Positions 7,938 through 15,068 of a stretch of 64,000 nucleotides of DNA are shown here, in pieces. The notes beneath the pieces are model-generated. The model was given only the letters and a program-made list of their open reading frames with translations. It was not told where the DNA came from and made no database searches. Positions within the stretch are counted from its first letter, which is position 1; the number at the start of each line of letters is the position of its first letter. Source of the stretch: Xanthomonas sp. XNM01 (GTDB taxonomy: Bacteria; Pseudomonadota; Gammaproteobacteria; Xanthomonadales; Xanthomonadaceae); contig NZ_JACVAP010000001.1 of the NCBI RefSeq assembly GCF_014851915.1, positions 496,001 through 560,000 on the forward strand. Direction: 5' to 3'. The translations under genes were made by a program, and so were the position numbers.

Positions 7938-9959
7938 ATGCGCATGGACCTGGCCGGGCCGATCGGCCGGCTGAAGCCGGTGCTCGGGATGTTCGTGCTG
8001 GGGCTGGGCGTGCTGGGCGTCTCGCGCCTGGCGCTGTCGCTGTGGAAGCACGCCGACGTGTCCGAGGCCGACGGCTGGGGACGGGTGCTTGCGCAGGGGC
8101 TGCGGGTGGACATCGCCAGCCTGTGCCTGCTGTACGTCCCGGTCGCGCTGGTGCTGCTGCTGGCGCCGGCGCGGCTGCGCGCCCGGGCGTGGTTCCGGCG
8201 CGCGGCGCTGCTGTGGCTGGCCGCGGCGATGACCGTGCTGCTGTGGCTGGAGCTGGCCACGCCGGGCTTCATGCAGGAGTACGGCCTGCGTCCGAACCGG
8301 GTGTTCGTCGAGTACCTGGTCTACCCCAGGGAAGTCCTGTCGATGCTGGTCGGCGGGCGGCCGCTGGAATGCGCGCTGGTGCTGCTGCTGACGATGGCCG
8401 GCGCCTGGGCCAGCCTGTGGCTGGCAGCGCGCTGGTGGAATGCGCCGCATGCCGGGCGCGATGGCGTGGTGGTCCGCTGCGCGCTGGCGGTGCTGGTGCT
8501 GGCCGTCGGCGTGCTCGGGGTGCGCTCCACGCTGGGCCACCGGCCGATGAATCCGGCGATGCTGGCCTTCAGCAGTAATCCCACGGTCAACGCGCTGCCG
8601 CTGAACTCGTTCTATTCGCTGGCGCATGCGCTGCGCGACTGGCTGCAGCACGAGGAAACCGCGCAGGCGCTGTACGGTGCGCTGCCGGAGGCCGAGGTGG
8701 TTGCGGCGATGCGCGTCGACAGCGGGCTCGCGACGGGCGCGTTCACCGATCCGGCACTGCCCACGCTGGCCGCGCGCACGCCGATCTGGCAGGGACGTCC
8801 GCGCAACCTGGTGATCGTGCTGGAAGAGAGCCTGGGCGCGCAGTTCATCGGCAGCCTGGGCGGACGGCCGCTGTCGCCGCACTACGACCGGCTGAGCGCA
8901 CAGGGCTGGGCATTCACCCGCCTGTATGCGACGGGCACGCGCTCGGTGCGGGGCATCGAGGCGGTGGTGTCGGGCTTCCCGCCGACGCCGGCGCAGGCGG
9001 TGGTCAAACGGCCCGACAGCCAGCAGGGGTTCTTCACCCTGGCCGACGTGCTGGCCCGCAACGGTTACGACACGACGTTCTACTACGGCGGCGAAAGCCA
9101 CTTCGACAACATGCGCGGGTTCTTCCTGGGCAATGGCTTCAAGCGGGTGATCGAGCGGCGCGACCATCGCAACCCGGCCTTCGTCGGCTCCTGGGGCGTC
9201 TCGGACGAGGATCTGTTCGCGCGCGCGGACGAGGAATTCAGCAGCCTGCATGCGGCCGGCACGCCGTTCTTCGGCTTCGTGTTCACTTCCAGCAACCACG
9301 ACCCGTTCGAGTTTCCAGAAGGCCGCATCGAGCCCTACGAACAGCCGCTGGCCACCCGCGACAACGCGGCGAAGTACGCCGACCACGCGCTGGGCGGGTT
9401 CTTCGAGCGGGCGATGGCCTCTGACTACTGGAAGGACACGGTGTTCCTGGTGGTCGCCGACCACGACTCGCGGGTGTTCGGGCGCGACCTGGTGCCGGTG
9501 GACAACTTCCATATCCCGGGCCTGATCCTGGGCGGCGGCATCGCGCCGCGGACCGATGCGCGCATCGCCAGCCAGATCGACCTGGGCCCCACGCTGCTGT
9601 CGCTGGTCGGCATCGATGACCCGACGCCGATGACCGGCCGCGACCTGTCCGATCCGGCGATGACCCTGCCCGGTCGCGCAGTGATGCAGTACGACCGCAA
9701 CTTCGCCTGGCTCCAGGACGAGGACGTGGTGGTGCTGCAGCCGCAGAAAGCGCCCGCGCAGTTCCGTTACGACCGCGCCGGTGGACGCCTGCTGCCTGCA
9801 CCGGTGTCGCCGCCGCTGGTGCGGCAGGCGCAGATGCAGGCGCTGTGGGGATCGCTGGCCTACGCCCGTGGCTGGCACCGGCTGGTGCCGCGCACCGGCG
9901 CCGTGGCGTCAACCGGCGATGCGGTGCGAGCCGAGGCCGGCGTCGCCCTGCGGCCGTGA
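7938..9959 (+). CDS. LTA-synthase/sulfatase-family membrane phosphotransferase
   Basis: 673 residues. Four or five membrane helices occupy the first ~200 residues, followed by a periplasmic sulfatase/alkaline-phosphatase domain of the LtaS/OpgB type: RNLVIVLEESLGAQF (metal Glu), TRLYATGTRSVRG with the likely nucleophile Thr near 332-334, FTSSNHDPFEFP and VVADHDSRVFG (metal Asp/His). Enzymes of this group transfer phosphoglycerol or phosphoethanolamine from phospholipids to periplasmic or outer-membrane glycans; the acceptor here is unknown. A GGAG-rich ribosome site precedes ATG 7938 (ATG 7944 is also possible). It is divergent from the regulator-kinase pair, and its last 51 bases overlap the 3' end of the convergent EamA gene. 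Confidence 0.85.
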   Translation: MRMDLAGPIGRLKPVLGMFVLGLGVLGVSRLALSLWKHADVSEADGWGRVLAQGLRVDIASLCLLYVPVALVLLLAPARLRARAWFRRAALLWLAAAMTVLLWLELATPGFMQEYGLRPNRVFVEYLVYPREVLSMLVGGRPLECALVLLLTMAGAWASLWLAARWWNAPHAGRDGVVVRCALAVLVLAVGVLGVRSTLGHRPMNPAMLAFSSNPTVNALPLNSFYSLAHALRDWLQHEETAQALYGALPEAEVVAAMRVDSGLATGAFTDPALPTLAARTPIWQGRPRNLVIVLEESLGAQFIGSLGGRPLSPHYDRLSAQGWAFTRLYATGTRSVRGIEAVVSGFPPTPAQAVVKRPDSQQGFFTLADVLARNGYDTTFYYGGESHFDNMRGFFLGNGFKRVIERRDHRNPAFVGSWGVSDEDLFARADEEFSSLHAAGTPFFGFVFTSSNHDPFEFPEGRIEPYEQPLATRDNAAKYADHALGGFFERAMASDYWKDTVFLVVADHDSRVFGRDLVPVDNFHIPGLILGGGIAPRTDARIASQIDLGPTLLSLVGIDDPTPMTGRDLSDPAMTLPGRAVMQYDRNFAWLQDEDVVVLQPQKAPAQFRYDRAGGRLLPAPVSPPLVRQAQMQALWGSLAYARGWHRLVPRTGAVASTGDAVRAEAGVALRP

Positions 9960-10820
9960 GGATCGCGGCCGTGCCAGCCACTGCACGGCCAGCACACTGC
10001 CGAGCACCAGTGCCAGACCGGCCAGCGCCGTGCCGGTCATCGCCTGGCCGAGCACGCTCCAGCCCAGCAGCACCGCGGTCAGCGGGCTGAGCAGTCCCAG
10101 CGATGCGACCGCCACCGGCGGCAGGCGGGCGACACCGCGGAACCACAGCGCGTAGGCCAGCAGCGCACCGGCCAGTGACAGGTAGGCGTAGGCGCCCAGC
10201 TGGGACAGCGTCAGCACCGGCAGGCGTTCGCCGCTCAGCCAGACCGCCGGCAGCAGCAGGGCGCCGCCGAGCAGCAACTGCCAGCCGGTCGATGCCAGCA
10301 CGGGCATGTCCAGCCGCCAGCGGTGCGCGAGCCAGGTGCCGGCGGCCATGCATGCCGCGCCCACCAGCGCGGCGGCGATGCCGACCGGTTCCCAGACCGT
10401 CTGTGGCGAAACCAGCAGGATCGCCATGCCGGCCACGCCGCTTGCCGATGCGATCACCGCCGCGGCGGCCGGACGCCGGTGGTCCACGACCCACGCCAGC
10501 AGCAGCACCAGCAGCGGCTGGATGGCGCCCAGCACCGCCGCCAGACCGCCGGGCAGGCGGTAGGCCGCCACGAACAGCAGGGCCTGGAACACACCGATGT
10601 TCAGCACCGCCAGCACCAGCAGACGCCAGCGGTCGGCGGCGCGCGGCAGGGACCGGGTCCAGGCCAGCAGCAGGAGCCCGGCCGGCAGTACGCGCAGCAC
10701 TGCAGCGGTCAGGGGCAGGCCCGGCGGCAATCCGTGCGAGGTGACCAGATAGGTCGATCCCCAGATCGCCGGTGCCAGCGCGGTCAGCAGTACGTCGCGC
10801 CAGCGCGCGGACCGTGTCAT
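9909..10820 (-). CDS. EamA (DMT) family permease
   Basis: 303 residues with about ten hydrophobic helices in two EamA repeats (first from LAPAIWGSTYLVTSHGLP, second from GIAAALVGAACMAAGTWLA). Related transporters export amino acids or metabolites (YdcZ/RhaT/EamA superfamily); the substrate cannot be read from sequence. Its ATG overlaps the stop of the MFS gene by ATGA, so both are one operon under the MarR operator at 12016-12041. The last 51 bases overlap the convergent LtaS-like gene, which leaves no room for a terminator between them. Confidence 0.85.
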   Translation of the reverse strand: MTRSARWRDVLLTALAPAIWGSTYLVTSHGLPPGLPLTAAVLRVLPAGLLLLAWTRSLPRAADRWRLLVLAVLNIGVFQALLFVAAYRLPGGLAAVLGAIQPLLVLLLAWVVDHRRPAAAAVIASASGVAGMAILLVSPQTVWEPVGIAAALVGAACMAAGTWLAHRWRLDMPVLASTGWQLLLGGALLLPAVWLSGERLPVLTLSQLGAYAYLSLAGALLAYALWFRGVARLPPVAVASLGLLSPLTAVLLGWSVLGQAMTGTALAGLALVLGSVLAVQWLARPRSSRPQGDAGLGSHRIAG

Positions 10821-12001
10821 GGGCCGATGCGCCGGTACGAGGCGGGCGAGAAGCGCAGGCCGAGCGCGACCAGCACCAGCGCGCCCGCCAGCATCACGAC
10901 CCAGGCCTGGGTCAGGCTCGCGAACCGGTCGCGGAGCACGCCGGCCAGCAGCGGCATCGCACTGGCGATGATGTAGCCGCCGCCCTGCACGAAGGCGACC
11001 AGCAGGCCGGCCTGCGCCGGGTCGTCGATATGGTCGAGCGCGACGATCAGCGACAGCGGGAACAGCGCCCCGATGCCGACGCCGAGCAGCAGGCAGGCCG
11101 GCAGTGCCAGCGCTGCAGGCGCCGTGATCAGGCACAGCAGGCCGGCAATCAGCAGGAGCAGCACCGCAACGAGCGGCCCACGCCGGTCGGGGAAGCGGCC
11201 GATCCAGGCGGAGACCGCCAGACCGGCGGCGACTTCGGCCAGCGTGAGGCCGCCGAGCAGGAAGCCGGCCGCCGCCGGTGACCAGCCCAGTCCCGTGTAG
11301 AACGGAGGCAGCCAGGCCAGTACCAGCGTGTACGCGCCGGTGCCGATGCCGAAGAAGACCAGCAGCGCCCATGCGCGCCGGTTGCGTCGGAACGCGCGCG
11401 GCGCCGCTGCCGTGGCCACCGCGTCTGCGGGCGTGCCGTTGGCCGTCCGCGCGCGTGCGGCCAGCCGCCACAGCAGCAGTGCCAGCAGTGCCGTCAGCGC
11501 CCAGGCCGCCAGCGCGGCCGGCCAGCCCCAGTGGGTGGCGAGGCCGGAGGCCGACATCGCCGCGATGGCCGCGCCTCCCATGATGCCGGTGGTGTAGAGC
11601 GCGAAGACGCTGCCGGCACGCGCGCCGAAGCGGGATTTGATGAAGGACGGCAGCAGTGTCTGCACCAGCGCGATGCCGATGCCCGCAGCCACTGCGGTGA
11701 GCAGCAGGCCATCGATGCCATGGACCGCAAGCCGGGCCACGCATGCGGCGAGTACCAGTGCGATACCCAGGCCGACACCGCGCCGCTCGCCCAGCCGGTC
11801 GGCGATCCAGCGCCCGCCCAGCGCACAGGCGCCCATCACGAACACCGGCAGGGCGGTTAGCAGGCTGGACAGCGTGTGCGAGGCACCGGTGTCGGCTTCG
11901 ATCATGTCCAGCAGCGGGCCGATGGCGGCCAGGGCAGGACGCAGATTCAGCGCGACGGCGACGATCGCGATGGTCATCAGCCAGGGGCGGACATGCGCCA
12001 T
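10817..12001 (-). CDS. MFS transporter, CynX/NimT-like
   Basis: 394 residues, about 12 membrane helices. The N-terminus (VAVALNLRPALAAIGPLLDMIEADTG) and the overall pattern fit the cyanate/nitroimidazole-type MFS branch (COG2807). Role: probable export or uptake of a small molecule, substrate unknown. The frame is open upstream, but the extra codons would run through the operator, so the Met at 12001 is used. First gene of an operon with the EamA permease and divergent from the marR gene; the operator lies 14 bases upstream of the start codon, so binding would block transcription of both permeases. Confidence 0.85.
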   Translation of the reverse strand: MAHVRPWLMTIAIVAVALNLRPALAAIGPLLDMIEADTGASHTLSSLLTALPVFVMGACALGGRWIADRLGERRGVGLGIALVLAACVARLAVHGIDGLLLTAVAAGIGIALVQTLLPSFIKSRFGARAGSVFALYTTGIMGGAAIAAMSASGLATHWGWPAALAAWALTALLALLLWRLAARARTANGTPADAVATAAAPRAFRRNRRAWALLVFFGIGTGAYTLVLAWLPPFYTGLGWSPAAAGFLLGGLTLAEVAAGLAVSAWIGRFPDRRGPLVAVLLLLIAGLLCLITAPAALALPACLLLGVGIGALFPLSLIVALDHIDDPAQAGLLVAFVQGGGYIIASAMPLLAGVLRDRFASLTQAWVVMLAGALVLVALGLRFSPASYRRIGP

Positions 12002-12015
12002 GTTTGCCTCGATGC

Positions 12016-12041
12016 AATATATCTTGATATCGAAATATATT
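12016..12041. promoter_or_regulatory. 26-base palindromic operator, MarR type
   Basis: Near-perfect inverted repeat centred on GATATC: the left arm is AATATATCTTGAT and the right arm ATCGAAATATATT. 22 of 26 positions are symmetrical. It is strikingly AT-rich within GC-rich DNA and lies between the divergent MFS and marR genes, close to the MFS start. The TTGATATC core with flanking A/T resembles known MarR-family sites. Autoregulation by the 12110-12613 product is inferred. Confidence 0.8.
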
Positions 12042-12109
12042 CCTGCAGAATCATGGAAACAAGGCATCATGAGTGGGACGATGTCGAGCGATCAGGGAAT
12101 GGAGGAGTG

Positions 12110-12613
12110 ATGGTGGACCGAGCCGAACGCGCCAGGGCGCAATGGCAGCGCGAACGTCCGGACCTCGATGCGTCGGTCATGGCACTGGTCGGGCGCGTGA
12201 TGGAAGCGGCGCACGTGCTGGATCGCGACTGGTTTTCGCCTTTGGCCGCACGCTTCGAACTGCATCGCGGCGAGTTCGACGTGCTGGCCACGCTGCGACG
12301 CAGCGGTGCGCCGTATGCGCTGACGCCGACCGGCCTGTACGAGAGCCTGATGCTGTCGTCTGGCGCGATGACCAGCCGCCTCGACCGGCTCGAACGCAAG
12401 GGCCTGATCGAGCGCATGCCCTCGCCCGAGGACCGGCGCAGCATCCTGGTCAGGCTCACGCCCGCCGGCCTGGCCCTGATCGACAGCGTGCTGCCACTGC
12501 ACGTCGCCAACGAGCAGCAGGCAGTGGCCGCGCTCACGCGCAAGGAGCAGGCACAGCTCGATGCGCTGCTGGCCAAGTTGCTGACCGGGCTGCATGAGAC
12601 GCCAGGAGACTGA
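12110..12613 (+). CDS. MarR-family transcriptional regulator
   Basis: 167 residues. A winged-helix domain in the middle (GEFDVLATLRRSG...LYESLMLSSGAMTSRLDRLERKGLIERMPSPEDRRSILVRLTPAG) has the typical MarR recognition helix and the DRR wing motif; long helices at both ends form the dimer interface. A strong GGAGGAG ribosome site three bases before ATG 12110 fixes the start (GTG 12107 overlaps it). It is divergent from the MFS-EamA operon, and the palindrome at 12016-12041 lies between, so it probably represses the exporters and itself until a ligand releases it. The ligand is unknown. Confidence 0.92.
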   Translation: MVDRAERARAQWQRERPDLDASVMALVGRVMEAAHVLDRDWFSPLAARFELHRGEFDVLATLRRSGAPYALTPTGLYESLMLSSGAMTSRLDRLERKGLIERMPSPEDRRSILVRLTPAGLALIDSVLPLHVANEQQAVAALTRKEQAQLDALLAKLLTGLHETPGD

Positions 12614-12962
12614 GCCGGCGAGCAGGCGAGGTCGCGCTTGGCGTCGCCGGTGCGGTGCAAGGGCGGTTGCGCTCCTTCGGATCCGCGTTGCGGAGGGCGC
12701 CGACACACGCCGGCGCCAGCGTGCACCGGTGGCGCGGCGGCCGTGGCGATCCGTCCCGGTTCCCGCGACGCCGGCCGCGTATCGCCCGGGCGGAGGCAGC
12801 CCGGCGGCAGACGGTGCTCGCCGTCCTTTCCGATCGGCCGTCACCGCGCCGGGCCGCGCGACGCGCGGCTCGTCACCATGGGCGTGAGGCACACGCAGAA
12901 GGCCCGCATCGCTGCGGGCCTTCCGGACTTCTTTGGAGGGCATCGCCGGGGCGATGCGGCGA
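12614..12962. other. 349-base intergenic region, terminator only
   Basis: Between the marR stop and the POT stop (convergent genes). Apart from the hairpin at 12899-12922 I see nothing: the open frames are shadows without ribosome sites, and there is no repeat or RNA gene. Confidence 0.5.
12899..12922 (-). terminator. Hairpin terminator of the POT gene
   Basis: Ten-base-pair stem AAGGCCCGCA / TGCGGGCCTT with the four-base loop TCGC, about 40 bases beyond the POT stop codon. On the minus strand the stem ends in CCTT with only a short T run, so termination may be partial; the structure would also work for the convergent marR transcript. Confidence 0.65.
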
Positions 12963-14690
12963 TCAGCGCACGCCGTGCATCCAGCGGCGCACCAGCGGGG
13001 TCAGCACGAAGTAGGCCACGCCCGAGCCCACGCCGATCCACAGCATGATCTGGAACAGGTCGGCGTACTTCGCCGCGGCCACGGCCATGTCGATGGCCTC
13101 GCCCTCGGCGACCTCCAGCGAGGTCAGCTTGCCGAACTGCGCGGCCAGCACCTCCGAGTAGGCGGTGGCCAGCCAGAACGCGCCCATCATCAGGCCGACC
13201 ACGCGCGCCACCGACAGCTGGGTGACCGCCGACAGGCCGATCGGCGACAGGCACATCTCGCCCAGTTCAAGCAGGAAATAGGCCAGCACCAGCCACCACA
13301 CGCTGGCCAGCACGCCGCCGCCCGCGGTCTGCGCGGCCATCAGCAGCGGCACGAAGGCCAGGCCGGCGAAGATCAGGCCGATCGCCATCTTGGCCGGCTT
13401 GCTCGGGTTGAGCCCGCGCCTGTCCAGCCACGGCCACAGCCAGGAGAACACCGGCGCCAGCACCACGATGAAGAACGCGCCCAGGAAGGTCAGCGAGCCG
13501 GCGGTCTGCGGCACCAGCACCACGTCGTGCACCAGCGCGATGGCCAGCGCCAGCACCAGCGCCGCCGCCATCGTCCGGGCCAGGCCGGTGTTGCCGCGGT
13601 CGCTGGCGCGCAGTGCGATCACCATCAGTACCGGGCTGGCGCCCAGCGCGAAGATCGCCCACGGCACGCCCGGGGTGTAGCCGCCCGGCGTCAGGCCGAA
13701 CAGGTCCTTGGTCAGCAGGCGGTCGGTGAAGGTGACCCACGAGCCGTAGGTCTGCTCGTACAGGGTGAAGAAGATCAGCACGCCGACGATCAGCACGACC
13801 AGCGCCAGCATCTGCTGCCGCTCGACCCGGTTGCAGTGCTTGACCAGGAACCACACGAACCAGGCCAGCAGGGCGATGGCGATCAGGTGCATCGCGCCAT
13901 GCACGGTCCAGGTGCGCTGGATCAGCTGCCACACCACCAGCGCGCCGCCGAAGCTGCCCAGGTAGATCCACCATTCGCGGCTGAGCGGGCCGACCTTCTG
14001 CGCCAGCTTGGCCGGGTCGTTCGGCTCGGCGTGGCCGTACAGGTACTTCTGGCCCCACAGGAACACGATCAGGCCGGCGACCATGCCGATGCCGGCGGCG
14101 CCGAAGCCGTACTTCCAGCCGTAGGTCTCGCCGAGGAAGGCGCAGACCAGGCTGGCGAACAGCGCACCGACGTTGATGCCGGCATAGAACAGGGTGAAGC
14201 CCGAATCGCGGCGCGGATCCTCCGGCGCGTACAGCTTGCCGACGATGGTCGAGATGTTCGGCTTCAGGAAACCCACGCCCATGATGATCAGCGCCAGCGA
14301 CAGGTAGAACACCTGCAGCGCGGCCTCGTCGCGGACCACCACGCCATCGACGATGCGCGCCTGTTCGCCCTCGAACGCCATGCCCAGATGCCCCAGCACC
14401 AGCAGCACAGCGCCCAGCACCACCGCCTTGCGCATGCCCAGGTAGCGGTCGGCCAGCAGGCCGCCGAGCACCGGGACCGCATAGACCAGGCCGCCATAGG
14501 CACCGAGCAGGTCGTAGCCGGCGTCGTCGCCGAACAGGTGGTACTTGAGGATGTACAGCAGCAGCAGCGCCTTCATGCCGTAGAAGGAGAAGCGCTCCCA
14601 CATCTCGGTGAAGAAGCAGACGAACACGCCCTTGGGATGGCCGAGGAAGTCGTCGCTGGTGGCGGGGTAGGTCGGGGAAGTGGCGCCCAA
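12963..14690 (-). CDS. Peptide:H+ symporter, POT/PTR family
   Basis: 575 residues, 12-14 helices. Family signatures: CFFTEMWERFSFYGMKALLLLY (the ExxERFxYYG-type proton motif of helix 1), FYAGINVGALFASLVCAFLGE (PTR2 signature) and FLLELGEMCLSPIGLS. It should import di- and tripeptides with protons across the inner membrane. No ATG is available; a TTG at 14690 has a GGAG seven bases upstream and gives an N-terminus directly before the first motif, so TTG is taken as the start. A -10-like TATACT lies upstream on the minus strand (14721-14726). Divergent from the S9 peptidase gene, which suggests one peptide-use locus. Confidence 0.9.
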   Translation of the reverse strand: MGATSPTYPATSDDFLGHPKGVFVCFFTEMWERFSFYGMKALLLLYILKYHLFGDDAGYDLLGAYGGLVYAVPVLGGLLADRYLGMRKAVVLGAVLLVLGHLGMAFEGEQARIVDGVVVRDEAALQVFYLSLALIIMGVGFLKPNISTIVGKLYAPEDPRRDSGFTLFYAGINVGALFASLVCAFLGETYGWKYGFGAAGIGMVAGLIVFLWGQKYLYGHAEPNDPAKLAQKVGPLSREWWIYLGSFGGALVVWQLIQRTWTVHGAMHLIAIALLAWFVWFLVKHCNRVERQQMLALVVLIVGVLIFFTLYEQTYGSWVTFTDRLLTKDLFGLTPGGYTPGVPWAIFALGASPVLMVIALRASDRGNTGLARTMAAALVLALAIALVHDVVLVPQTAGSLTFLGAFFIVVLAPVFSWLWPWLDRRGLNPSKPAKMAIGLIFAGLAFVPLLMAAQTAGGGVLASVWWLVLAYFLLELGEMCLSPIGLSAVTQLSVARVVGLMMGAFWLATAYSEVLAAQFGKLTSLEVAEGEAIDMAVAAAKYADLFQIMLWIGVGSGVAYFVLTPLVRRWMHGVR

Positions 14691-15068
14691 GACTGCGCTC
14701 CGGAAAACGGTCAGCGGGCGAGTATAGACGCGCGTGGAACCCGGGGCCGCGGCTGCCATCGGCCATGCCCGCGCCGGGTGGCGCGCTGGCGTGCCGTGCA
14801 CACGCGGCAGGCGCTGCGGACCGAAGCGCACCCGGCAAAGCGGGACGCGGCCACCCATCAGGCGCCACGCCAGCCACGTGCCGACCCCATGTCCGCCTGC
14901 GGCATGCCCGTCCGCAGCACGCACGATGCTGCGCTGCGCAACAGTCCGCCACCCGTGCATCGCCGCAGCGTTGCGCCGCGTCGCCGTGCCGCCGGCATGA
15001 CCATCCGCCTTTGCGCCCGCCCCGCCGCCCGACCTACCATCCGGGGTTTGACCTTGCCGGAGACCCGG
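14691..15068. other. 378-base divergent promoter region
   Basis: Lies between the POT start and the S9 peptidase start, so it must hold both promoters. Only a TATACT (-10-like, minus strand, 14721-14726) stands out; I see no palindrome, repeat or gene. The frames through it are continuations of the flanking genes' frames. Confidence 0.45.

Noticed and set aside
5811-9878. A single 1355-codon minus-strand frame covering the second kinase and the region under the LtaS-like gene
   Set aside because: Only the last 427 codons encode a kinase. The upstream part runs through the regulator in another frame and antisense to the LtaS-like gene, and the kinase has its own coupled start at 7094.
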